DNA from: an uncultured Polaribacter sp.
GTDB taxonomy: Bacteria > Bacteroidota > Bacteroidia > Flavobacteriales > Flavobacteriaceae
DNA: 64,000 nucleotides
NCBI RefSeq assembly: GCF_947497125.1
Contig: NZ_CANMFI010000002.1
Location: forward strand, 62,001-126,000
Direction of reading: 5' to 3'
Part shown: piece after piece, positions 25,742 to 33,478 of the stretch
Numbering within the stretch: position 1 is the first letter of the stretch
Layout of the letters: each line of letters starts with the position of its first letter
Notes under the pieces: model-generated
Told to the model about the DNA's origin: nothing
Databases searched by the model: none
What the model saw: the letters and a program-made list of their open reading frames with translations, nothing else
Translations under genes and position numbers: made by a program

Positions 25742-26231
25742 TTTTCTTTTGATAGCTTATAAAACTATAATCGTACTTATTTTTATCATCGGCAGTAAAA
25801 TTCTCTCTTCTTACTTCTTTCCAAACACTAAGATCTATCTGAGGAAAAAAGACATCTGCTTCAAATTCTTGATGAACCTGAGTAATATCTAATTGATCTA
25901 CCAAATCTTTTTCTATAGCCTCTTTATATATTTGTGCGCCACCAATAATAAATATATTTGCGTCGTTTTCTACTAGTTTTATAGCTTCTTCTATACTATT
26001 GGCAACCAAACAACCGTCTTTAAAATAATTTTTATTTCTGGTTATAATAATTGTTGTTCTATTTGGCAAAGGTTTCCCTATAGATTCGAAGGTATTTCTA
26101 CCCATTAAAATGTGATGCCCAGTGGTTACTTTTTTAAATCTTTTTAAATCTGCTGGTAAATGCCAAATTAAGTCATTGTCTTTCCCTAAAGCATTATTTG
26201 TTGCAATGGCGGCAATAATTGTAATCATCAT
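25734..26231 (-). CDS. folA: Dihydrofolate reductase
   Basis: Reduces dihydrofolate to tetrahydrofolate with NADPH. 165 residues of standard DHFR. It has IIAAIATNNALGKDNDLIWHLPADLKRF (N-terminal strand and loop, with the active-site acidic residue in LPADLKRFK), MGRNTFESIG, the NADPH-binding IFIIGGAQIYKEA, and the C-terminal beta strands. The protein may start at either of two leading Met codons. It lies 72 nt after thyA on the same strand. Thymidylate synthase produces dihydrofolate, so the pair forms a direct pathway unit. Confidence 0.96.
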   Translation of the reverse strand: MMITIIAAIATNNALGKDNDLIWHLPADLKRFKKVTTGHHILMGRNTFESIGKPLPNRTTIIITRNKNYFKDGCLVANSIEEAIKLVENDANIFIIGGAQIYKEAIEKDLVDQLDITQVHQEFEADVFFPQIDLSVWKEVRRENFTADDKNKYDYSFISYQKKTI

Positions 26232-26303
26232 TTAAAACTATTTTTAGTGTAAAGATATTTTAGCGTTTTTGGTAGTCTCTTTTATTGAATTAGATAAAGG
26301 TTC

Positions 26304-27128
26304 TTAGACGGCTACTTTTCCTTTAATATGTGGGTGCGGATCGTAGTCTGTCAACTCAAAATCATCAAAAGAAAAATCGAAAATACTTTTTATAGCACTA
26401 TTTAACTTCATTTTAGGCAAGGGTCTAATTTCTCTAGACATTTGCAACTCTAACTGTTCAACGTGATTGTTATAAATATGTGCATCACCAAAAGTATGTA
26501 TAAATTCTCCTGGTTGATACCCACAAACTTGCGCAATCATCATTGTAAACAATGCATAAGAAGCAATGTTAAAAGGCACTCCTAAAAAAATATCAGCACT
26601 TCTTTGATATAATTGGCAAGATAATTTTCCGTCTGCTACATAAAATTGAAAAAAAGCATGACATGGCGGCAAGGCAGCTTTACCATTTGCTACATTTTCT
26701 GAGAAAGAAACAGAAGTATCTGGCAATACCGAAGGATTCCATGCAGAAACCAACATTCTTCTAGAGTTTGGATTGTTTTTTAAAGTTGCAATAACTTCTT
26801 TTAATTGGTCTACTTCATCACTATTCCAATTTCTCCATTGATGTCCATAAACAGGCCCTAAATCTCCGTTTTCATCAGCCCAAGAATCCCATATTTTAAC
26901 TCCGTTATCTTGTAGATATTTAATATTTGTATCTCCATTTATAAACCAAAGTAGTTCATATATTATAGATTTTAAATGCAATTTTTTAGTGGTTACCATC
27001 GGAAAACCTTCACTTAAATCAAAACGCATTTGGTACCCAAAAACACTTTTTGTGCCCGTACCTGTTCTATCTCCTTTTTCGTTCCCGTTTTCTAAAACAT
27101 GTTTTACTAAATCGTGGTATTGTTTCAT
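26304..27128 (-). CDS. thyA: Thymidylate synthase
   Basis: Methylates dUMP to dTMP using methylene-tetrahydrofolate. I start it at 27128 ([12 protein letters not shown], 274 residues). An upstream in-frame ATG at 27200 would put the N-terminus inside the terminator hairpin at 27189-27220. Signatures are [12 protein letters not shown], the catalytic cysteine in [30 protein letters not shown] and a C-terminus ending KGKVAV. Followed by folA. Confidence 0.96.
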   Translation of the reverse strand: MKQYHDLVKHVLENGNEKGDRTGTGTKSVFGYQMRFDLSEGFPMVTTKKLHLKSIIYELLWFINGDTNIKYLQDNGVKIWDSWADENGDLGPVYGHQWRNWNSDEVDQLKEVIATLKNNPNSRRMLVSAWNPSVLPDTSVSFSENVANGKAALPPCHAFFQFYVADGKLSCQLYQRSADIFLGVPFNIASYALFTMMIAQVCGYQPGEFIHTFGDAHIYNNHVEQLELQMSREIRPLPKMKLNSAIKSIFDFSFDDFELTDYDPHPHIKGKVAV

Positions 27129-27188
27129 AGTAATCTTTGCATTTAATTTATATTGAACATTACTTAAAATGAACAGTTGTAAAAATAA

Positions 27189-27220
27189 AAAAAGCTTCAA
27201 CTAATTTGTTGAAGCTTTTT
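27189..27220 (-). terminator. Intrinsic terminator after the nucleoside transporter
   Basis: A 13-bp stem (27189-27201 with 27208-27220) with a 6-nt loop and A/T flanks. It ends the DUF151-transporter transcript and sits just upstream of thyA, so thyA needs its own promoter. Confidence 0.85.
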
Positions 27221-27262
27221 AAATAATATTTTAAAGTTATTAACGATTGTAAGAAACCTTTT

Positions 27263-28672
27263 TTAGCCAATAATCATTCCTGCAATTGTTGCCGACATTA
27301 AAGAGGCTATAGTACCACCTATTAATGCTTTTATACCAAATTCTGACAATACTTTACGTTGCCCAGGAGCTAAAGAACCAATACCACCTATTTGTATACC
27401 AATAGAAGCAAAGTTTGCAAAACCACACAACATATAGGTTGCCATTATAATCGATTTATTAAAATTTAAATGGGTAGCATTTGCTATATTTTTTAATTCT
27501 GCTAATTGTATATAACCAACAAACTCGCTAGCAGCTAATTTAATACCTAACAACTGCCCCATCATAGAAATATCTTGAGTTGGCACTCCAATTAACCACA
27601 TTAAAGGTGCAAAAATAGAGCCTAAAATAAACTCTAAAGACAATGCTTGATATGCCGTATTTTGTGCAATAATGGTGTTTAGAGTAGTAATATCTCCTAC
27701 CCAACCTAAAATACCATTTAACATGGCTATTATAGCAACAAAAACCAACAACATTGCACCCACATTAACCGCCAATCGTAAACCTTCTGAAGTACCATTA
27801 GCAATGGCATCTAAAATATTAGAACCTATTTTTTCTTGAGAAACAGTAACGTCTGTATTTACTTTTTCTGTTTGCGGATACAGTATTTTTGAAATAACAA
27901 TTGCACCTGGTGCAGCCATTACAGATGCTGCTAATAAATGCTTTGCAAAAACAAGCTCTAAAACTTTATCTCCACCACCTAAAAAACCTATATAAGCAGC
28001 CAATACGGCCCCTGCAACAGTTGCCATACCGCCAATCATTACCAATAGCATTTCTGAACGATTCATTTTTTCTAAATAAGCCTTTATTAAAAGCGGAGCT
28101 TCTGTTTGACCTAAAAAGATATTACCTGCAACCGAAAGACTTTCCATACCAGAAATTCCTAAAAATTTAGACAATCCGATGGCTAATACTTTAACTACTT
28201 TTTGAATAATTCCTAAATAAAACAACAAAGAAGTTAGTGCAGAAAAGAAGATAATAGTAGGCAATACTTGAAAGGCAAAAATGTAACCAAACTTGTTCAT
28301 ATCGCCAACAATACCTGCAAAAAGAAACTCACTACCAGCCTTTGTATATGCTAAAATTTCTATAAAAACACCTCCAACTAACTCGAACACCGTTTGTATA
28401 AATGGCACTTTTAAAACACCTACAGCAATTAACAATTGCAAAGCAAGACCAATACCTACTTTTTTCCAATCGATTGCTTTTTTATTGGCACTAAATATAA
28501 AAGCAATTAAAATTAATGAAAACATACCCAACACACCACGCCATAAACTTCCGATAGAGAAACCATTACTCGGTAAAATTTTGGTGACTATGGTTGCCAT
28601 TTCTGCATCTTGAGAAAACAGTGACATTGACATTAAACAAAAAACGACGGTACCTATTTTTTTCATAATCAT
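27263..28672 (-). CDS. CNT-family (NupC-like) nucleoside transporter
   Basis: Concentrative nucleoside importer of 469 residues driven by sodium or protons. It is polytopic, with conserved regions such as ESLSVAGNIFLGQTEAPLLI (CNT nucleoside and ion binding), GGMATVAGAVLAAYIGFLG and a late PTQDISMMGQLLGIKLAASEF region. A short N-terminal hydrophobic leader with FSQD precedes the transporter core. The gene lies 12 nt after the bifunctional-nuclease family gene. Proximity to thyA fits nucleoside salvage. Confidence 0.92.
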   Translation of the reverse strand: MIMKKIGTVVFCLMSMSLFSQDAEMATIVTKILPSNGFSIGSLWRGVLGMFSLILIAFIFSANKKAIDWKKVGIGLALQLLIAVGVLKVPFIQTVFELVGGVFIEILAYTKAGSEFLFAGIVGDMNKFGYIFAFQVLPTIIFFSALTSLLFYLGIIQKVVKVLAIGLSKFLGISGMESLSVAGNIFLGQTEAPLLIKAYLEKMNRSEMLLVMIGGMATVAGAVLAAYIGFLGGGDKVLELVFAKHLLAASVMAAPGAIVISKILYPQTEKVNTDVTVSQEKIGSNILDAIANGTSEGLRLAVNVGAMLLVFVAIIAMLNGILGWVGDITTLNTIIAQNTAYQALSLEFILGSIFAPLMWLIGVPTQDISMMGQLLGIKLAASEFVGYIQLAELKNIANATHLNFNKSIIMATYMLCGFANFASIGIQIGGIGSLAPGQRKVLSEFGIKALIGGTIASLMSATIAGMIIG

Positions 28673-28684
28673 GATGATCTATTA

Positions 28685-29296
28685 TTAAGAGCGTTTACTT
28701 ATTTCGTCTCTAAGTTTGGCCGCCAATTCGTAATTTTCGTCAGTAACAGCATTCGTTAATTTTTGATTTAGTTCTTCTAAAGACAATGATGAATAGTTAG
28801 ACTCTTTTGCAGCTACTAAAGCATCTAAATCTATGTCCTCTTTTTCTGTTTCTGAAATAGAGGTAATCCCTAATTCTTCTTCAATTTTTAAAAACACTCC
28901 CGCTTTTTCTAAAATATTCTCATACGTGTAGATAGGTGCATTAAAACGAACCGCTATTGCAATTGCATCTGATGTTCTTGCATCAATAACCTCTTCTACC
29001 CCATCTTTTAAACAAATTAGGCTAGAAAAAAATACTCCATCTATTAATTTATGAATAATAACTTCTTTTACTGCAATAGAAAATCGATCAGAAAAGGTTT
29101 TAAATAAATCGTGGGTTAATGGTCTTGGCGGTCTAATTTCTGTCTCTAAAGCAATTGCTATAGATTGTGCCTCGAAAGCGCCAATAATGATTGGCAATGT
29201 ACGCGTACCATCTACCTCACTTAAAACCAATGCATAAGCACCAGTTTGAGTTTGGCTGTAAGAAATGCCTTTGATATTTAATTGAATGAAACTCAT
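28685..29296 (-). CDS. Bifunctional nuclease (DUF151) family protein with UVR motif
   Basis: A 203-residue protein with an N-terminal BFN/DUF151 domain (about 3-135, including LPIIIGAFEAQSIAIAL, RPLTHDLFKTF and DARTSDAIAIAVRF) and a C-terminal UVR/UvrB-UvrC-like helical hairpin (about 165-203, LEELNQKLTNAV then YELAAKLRDEI). Family members are reported as nucleases or redox-linked proteins; the catalytic role is not settled. It heads a minus-strand unit with the nucleoside transporter. Confidence 0.85.
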   Translation of the reverse strand: MSFIQLNIKGISYSQTQTGAYALVLSEVDGTRTLPIIIGAFEAQSIAIALETEIRPPRPLTHDLFKTFSDRFSIAVKEVIIHKLIDGVFFSSLICLKDGVEEVIDARTSDAIAIAVRFNAPIYTYENILEKAGVFLKIEEELGITSISETEKEDIDLDALVAAKESNYSSLSLEELNQKLTNAVTDENYELAAKLRDEISKRS

Positions 29297-29547
29297 GAGT
29301 TTTTTTACCTAAAACTAAAAAAGAAATCGCTCTCTTTTTTTATTTTAATTGTACTGCTTTTAAAAGGGCACAATTTAGGAAAAATAATAGCTTAAAAACT
29401 GATATTTCTCTAAAATATATTCAATAAAAATTTTAACTACTTGCGTGAAGGATTGAAGCAACTGTTTGAGCTCTCCCGATTTTTTATCGGGAAGCGAGTG
29501 CGGAAAGCCAGACGAAATTATTTGAATTGGATGTTGATTTAAAATAA
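29297..29547. other. Intergenic region holding a palindromic repeat
   Basis: The 327-nt gap between etfA and the DUF151 gene holds repeat copy B (29445-29517) and the etf terminator (29548-29580). The remaining 29297-29444 is AT-rich and I see no gene or structured RNA in it. It must hold the DUF151 promoter, but no clear TAnnTTTG was found. Confidence 0.5.
29445..29517. repeat. Dispersed palindromic repeat, copy B
   Basis: Shares TGTTTGAGCTC and AAGCGAGT with copies A and C. The inner stem here is TCCCGAT/ATCGGGA (29474-29480 with 29486-29492), different in sequence but equally paired. The outer CCTG/CAGG pairing of copy A is not kept, so this copy may belong to a separate subfamily. Confidence 0.7.
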
Positions 29548-29580
29548 AAACCTATCAAAACAAATTATTTTGATAGGTTT
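29548..29580 (-). terminator. Intrinsic terminator of etfBA
   Basis: A 13-bp stem (29548-29560 with 29568-29580) with a 7-nt loop and flanking A/T runs, 43 nt after the etfA stop on the minus strand. Confidence 0.8.
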
Positions 29581-29623
29581 TATAAACTTTTGCTTACTCA
29601 AATAATTTGGGCACGCCCAAAAA

Positions 29624-30580
29624 TTAAGAAGCTTTAAAAGCTTTTAGTTTTTCTATTAATTTAGGCACTACATCAAAAGCATCACCTACAATACCATAGT
29701 CTGCCGCTTTAAAAAACGGCGCCTCTGGATCGGTATTTATAACCACTTTTACTTTAGAGGCATTGATGCCTGCCAAATGCTGTATGGCACCAGAAATACC
29801 AATTGCAATATATAAATTAGAAGCTACTGGCTTACCTGTTTGCCCAACATGCTCTCCGTGTGGTCGCCAACCTAAATCGGAAACTGGTTTAGAACAAGCT
29901 GTAGCGGCATTTAACACATCTGCCAACTCTTCAATCATGCCCCAGTTTTCTGGACCTTTTAACCCTCTACCTGCAGAAACAACTACTTCTGCATCTGCAA
30001 TGGTTACTTTACCTGTAACTCTTTCTATTTTTTCTGATGTAACAGTGGTTTCGATAAGTGCTGCCTCAAAATTTTCGGTGGTTCCAGAAACAGGATTCTC
30101 ATGAATACCGTAAGAATTTTTTGCAACTCCGATTACCTTGTTTTCTGTGTTAATAGTTGTATTTGAAAACGCTTTGTTAGAAAATGCTTTTCTTTTTACT
30201 GTAAATGGCGATACACTAGAAGGTACATCTACCGTATTAGAAACATACCCTGCATTTAAATTAACTGCTACTAAAGGCGCTAAATACAAACCATCGATAC
30301 TAGAATCTACAACAACAACTGTTGCATTTTCTGCAGTTGCCACATTGGTAACTAAATTTGCATATTGTTTGGCATTAAAAGTACTTAAACTTGGGTTAGA
30401 TACTGCAACTACTTTCTCTGCACCGTAAGTATATAACTCAGAAGCATCGCTAACATTAACAGTTAACGCAACAACATTTGTACCTAATTGTTCGGCAACT
30501 TTTTTACCGTATGAAACTACTTCTAAAGCAGTTTTTTTAAATTTTCCTTCCGATGAATCGGCAAAAACTAAAACAGACAT
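29624..30580 (-). CDS. etfA: Electron transfer flavoprotein, alpha subunit
   Basis: FAD-carrying alpha subunit of ETF, 318 residues, which collects electrons from acyl-CoA dehydrogenases and passes them to the quinone pool. N-terminal ETF domain (1-185); the C-terminal FAD domain has GRGLKGPENWGMIEEL, the VGQTGKPVASNLYIAIGISGA region and INTDPEAPFFKAADYGIVGD. Located 107 nt after etfB on the same strand. The absence of unusual extra domains indicates the classical rather than bifurcating context, but this is inference. Confidence 0.96.
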   Translation of the reverse strand: MSVLVFADSSEGKFKKTALEVVSYGKKVAEQLGTNVVALTVNVSDASELYTYGAEKVVAVSNPSLSTFNAKQYANLVTNVATAENATVVVVDSSIDGLYLAPLVAVNLNAGYVSNTVDVPSSVSPFTVKRKAFSNKAFSNTTINTENKVIGVAKNSYGIHENPVSGTTENFEAALIETTVTSEKIERVTGKVTIADAEVVVSAGRGLKGPENWGMIEELADVLNAATACSKPVSDLGWRPHGEHVGQTGKPVASNLYIAIGISGAIQHLAGINASKVKVVINTDPEAPFFKAADYGIVGDAFDVVPKLIEKLKAFKAS

Positions 30581-30687
30581 ATTTTTATTTTTTAAATTTT
30601 TCCTAAGCTAGACTCAGGAACTTATTATATATTTTGATAACCTTTTGTAAAGATTCTGAAACGAGTTCAGAATAATATAACCTGCGA

Positions 30688-31434
30688 TTAAATTACCTTT
30701 GCTTCATTATGCAATAAGCTAATTAGCTCATCTACATTATCTGCGTCTATTAACTTTACAGCTCCTTTTGGTGCTGGTTTTTCAAAAGAATTAATACCCG
30801 TTGACAGTTCTGATTCACTTGGCTCTATAACTTGTAAAGATTTTTTACGTGCCATCATAATACCACGCATGTTTGGTATTCTTAAATCTTTTTCTTCTAC
30901 AATACCTTTTTGTCCACCAATTACAATTGGTAGGCTAGAAGATAATGTTTCATTACCACCATCAATTTCTCTAATTGCAGTTACCTTTTCGCCATCTAGC
31001 TCTACACCAACACAACCATTAATAAAATTAAAATCTGTTAACGCTGCTAGCATACCTGGTACCATTTGCCCATTATAATCTGCAGACTCTTTACCTGCTA
31101 ATATCATATCGAATGCTCCATTTTTTACAAATGCTGCAAGCTCTTTGGCAACTTGTAAACCATCTGTTGGATTGGCATTTACACGAACTGCTTCATCTGC
31201 ACCAATCGCCAAAGCCTTTCTTAATGTTGGTTCTGTTTCTGCTCCTCCTACATTTATAACTGTAATCGTTGCTCCTTGCTTTTCTTTAAACCACATTGCT
31301 CTAGTTAAACAAAACTCATCGTAAGGGTTTATTACAAACTGCACGCCATTTGTATCAAATTTTGTATCGTTCTCTGTAAAATTAATTTTAGAGGTAGTAT
31401 CTGGTACGTGACTTATACAAACTAATATTTTCAT
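30688..31434 (-). CDS. etfB: Electron transfer flavoprotein, beta subunit
   Basis: AMP-binding beta subunit of ETF, 248 residues. Visible are the N-terminal MKILVCISHVPDTTSKI, NPYDEFCLTRA, the ETF-beta signature region with LAGKESADYNGQMVPGMLA and the recognition-loop region near IRIPNMRGIMMARKK. First gene of etfB-etfA. A 34-bp perfect palindrome lies about 50-80 nt upstream of the start and is a candidate operator. Confidence 0.96.
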   Translation of the reverse strand: MKILVCISHVPDTTSKINFTENDTKFDTNGVQFVINPYDEFCLTRAMWFKEKQGATITVINVGGAETEPTLRKALAIGADEAVRVNANPTDGLQVAKELAAFVKNGAFDMILAGKESADYNGQMVPGMLAALTDFNFINGCVGVELDGEKVTAIREIDGGNETLSSSLPIVIGGQKGIVEEKDLRIPNMRGIMMARKKSLQVIEPSESELSTGINSFEKPAPKGAVKLIDADNVDELISLLHNEAKVI

Positions 31435-31482
31435 AAAATTCTTTTTTTTACTTTTATTGTGCTACGAATTTACGCTTTTTTT

Positions 31483-31516
31483 TTAAAAAATACTATGCAT
31501 GCATAGTATTTTTTAA
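31483..31516. promoter_or_regulatory. 34-bp perfect palindrome upstream of etfB
   Basis: The palindrome has no mismatch or spacer; the central 18 bp are TACTATGCATGCATAGTA, flanked by A6/T6 runs and TTA/TAA-type ends. It lies between divergent etfB and pdhB, 49 nt from the etfB start. A near-consensus minus-strand -7 (TAAATTCG at 31472-31465) would put the palindrome over the etfB -33 region. This suits a dimeric repressor site for etfBA; the regulator is unknown. Confidence 0.6.
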
Positions 31517-31611
31517 TTTATTTAACACTTTTAGAAAAAGGATTGAGATATTTAAACAAAATAAAACTCGTTTTTGTGTAAAAGTGATTAAAAAAATGAT
31601 TTTTAATTGCT

Positions 31612-31619
31612 TACTTTTG
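31612..31619 (+). promoter_or_regulatory. pdhB promoter -7 element
   Basis: TACTTTTG, an exact TAnnTTTG match, 33 nt upstream of the pdhB ATG. Confidence 0.5.
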
Positions 31620-31652
31620 CATTTGAAAATTACTAATTACAATATATACTAA

Positions 31653-32633
31653 ATGAAAACAGTTCAATTCAGAGAAGCAATTTGCGAGGCTATGAGTGAA
31701 GAAATGCGCAGAGATGAAAGCATTTACTTAATGGGCGAAGAAGTTGCAGAATACAATGGTGCTTACAAAGCATCTAAAGGTATGTTAGATGAGTTTGGTG
31801 CCAAACGTGTTATAGACACTCCTATTGCAGAGTTAGGTTTTGCAGGTGTTGCAGTAGGATCTGCAATGAACGGCAATAGACCTATTGTAGAGTATATGAC
31901 TTTTAACTTTTCTTTAGTTGGTATTGATCAAATAATAAACAATGCCGCAAAAATTAGACAAATGTCAGGTGGCCAATTCAATTGTCCTATAGTATTTAGA
32001 GGCCCAACAGCTTCTGCAGGTCAATTAGGTGCAACACACTCACAAGCATTTGAAAACTGGTTTGCAAACACACCTGGATTAAAGGTAATTGTACCTTCTA
32101 ACCCATACGATGCAAAAGGTTTATTAAAAGCAGCTATTAGAGATGATGATCCTGTAATTTTTATGGAATCTGAGCAAATGTATGGTGATAAAATGGAAAT
32201 TCCGGAAGGAGAATACATTATACCTATCGGTGTTGCAGATATTAAAAGAGAAGGAACAGATGTAACTATAGTTTCTTTCGGAAAAATTATTAAAGAAGCA
32301 TACAAAGCTGCAGATGAGTTAGCTAAAGAAAATATTTCTGTAGAAATTATCGATTTAAGAACAGTACGTCCTATGGATCATGCTGCCATTATAACTTCAG
32401 TTAAAAAAACAAACAGATTGGTAATTTTAGAAGAAGCATGGCCTTTTGCTAGTGTTTCATCAGAAATTACCTATAGAATACAAGATGAGGCTTTCGATTA
32501 TTTAGATGCGCCAATCAAAAGAATTACTACAGCAGATACACCTGCACCGTATTCACCAGTTTTATTTGAAGCTTGGATACCTAATGCAAACGATGTTATA
32601 AAAGCAGTGAAAGAAGTATTGTACGTTAAGTAA
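31653..32633 (+). CDS. pdhB: Pyruvate dehydrogenase E1 component, beta subunit
   Basis: Beta subunit of the thiamine-dependent E1, 326 residues, with transketolase pyrimidine-binding and C-terminal domains. Motifs are VIDTPIAELGFAGVAVGSAM, the MTFNFSLVGIDQIINNAAKI region, RGPTASAGQLGATHSQAFE and the C-terminal RPMDHAAI. It oxidatively decarboxylates pyruvate as part of the PDH complex. No alpha subunit or E2 gene is adjacent, so the E1 alpha and E2 genes lie elsewhere; a branched-chain 2-oxoacid assignment is the alternative, though the sequence looks like PdhB. A terminator follows. Confidence 0.92.
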   Translation: MKTVQFREAICEAMSEEMRRDESIYLMGEEVAEYNGAYKASKGMLDEFGAKRVIDTPIAELGFAGVAVGSAMNGNRPIVEYMTFNFSLVGIDQIINNAAKIRQMSGGQFNCPIVFRGPTASAGQLGATHSQAFENWFANTPGLKVIVPSNPYDAKGLLKAAIRDDDPVIFMESEQMYGDKMEIPEGEYIIPIGVADIKREGTDVTIVSFGKIIKEAYKAADELAKENISVEIIDLRTVRPMDHAAIITSVKKTNRLVILEEAWPFASVSSEITYRIQDEAFDYLDAPIKRITTADTPAPYSPVLFEAWIPNANDVIKAVKEVLYVK

Positions 32634-32656
32634 CAACTTCTTAAAAGCACAAAATT

Positions 32657-32693
32657 AAAATCCTTTTTTCTTTATTGAAAAAAGGATTTTTTT
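32657..32693 (+). terminator. Intrinsic terminator of pdhB
   Basis: A 14-bp stem (32657-32670 with 32677-32690), 6-nt loop and a T7 tail, 23 nt after the pdhB stop. Confidence 0.88.
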
Positions 32694-32775
32694 AGTAAAT
32701 AATGAATTTTAAATCACTTCGAAAACAATTACGTAAATACAAGCTTAAAACTAGAAGAAATTTTAATAGATTTAT

Positions 32776-32783
32776 TACTTTTG
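32776..32783 (+). promoter_or_regulatory. ppa promoter -7 element
   Basis: TACTTTTG, an exact TAnnTTTG match, 38 nt upstream of the ppa ATG. Confidence 0.5.
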
Positions 32784-32821
32784 TAGACTATTATTTTAAC
32801 CCTTAGTAAGAAAAGAAAATT

Positions 32822-33355
32822 ATGAGCGAAGATAAAAAAGGAAAATTAACTTTTGATGTATTGATTGAAATACCAAAAGGAAGTAGAAATAAATACGAAT
32901 ACGATTTTGCTTTGCACAAAATTCGTTTTGATAGAATGTTATTTTCATCTATGATGTATCCAGGTGATTATGGGTTTATACCAGAAACACTTGCCTTAGA
33001 TTCAGATCCGTTAGATGTTTTAGTTTTAGGACACCAACCAACCTACCCAATGGTGGTTATGGAAGTAAGACCTATTGGTGTTTTTTACATGACAGACGAA
33101 AAAGGACCAGATGAAAAAATTATATGTGTTCCTGTTTCTGATCCTATTTGGAGTGGAAAAATGGATATTGCAGATTTAAATCCACACAGATTAAAAGAAA
33201 TCGAACACTTTTTTCAAGTATACAAAGATTTAGAAAAGAAAAAAGTAGATACTGGTGGCTGGGGTAATGCAGAAGATGCGATAAAAATTTACCATGAATG
33301 TGTAACTCGTTACGACAATAGCGAACATAAGAAAAAGAGGACTTTTACGATATAA
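32822..33355 (+). CDS. ppa: Inorganic pyrophosphatase (soluble, family I)
   Basis: Hydrolyses pyrophosphate in the cytoplasm. 177 residues with the family I signature DSDPLD at 60-65 (metal-binding D60, D62, D65) and the N-terminal FDVLIEIPKGSRNKYEYD lysine/arginine/tyrosine pattern. A terminator separates it from the membrane pyrophosphatase gene that follows, so the two are adjacent but independently transcribed. Confidence 0.97.
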   Translation: MSEDKKGKLTFDVLIEIPKGSRNKYEYDFALHKIRFDRMLFSSMMYPGDYGFIPETLALDSDPLDVLVLGHQPTYPMVVMEVRPIGVFYMTDEKGPDEKIICVPVSDPIWSGKMDIADLNPHRLKEIEHFFQVYKDLEKKKVDTGGWGNAEDAIKIYHECVTRYDNSEHKKKRTFTI

Positions 33356-33388
33356 ATTATCAAATACTCAATAAAACAGCAAATAAAT

Positions 33389-33419
33389 AAACCATCTTTT
33401 AAATAAAGGTGGTTTTTTT
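33389..33419 (+). terminator. Intrinsic terminator of ppa
   Basis: An 11-bp stem (33389-33399 with 33405-33415, one G-T pair) followed by a T run, 34 nt after ppa. Confidence 0.75.
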
Positions 33420-33478
33420 ATTAATTTGATTTTAGTACTTTTACCTCCGTTTTAAACTAATCAAATTAAAAATAATAT

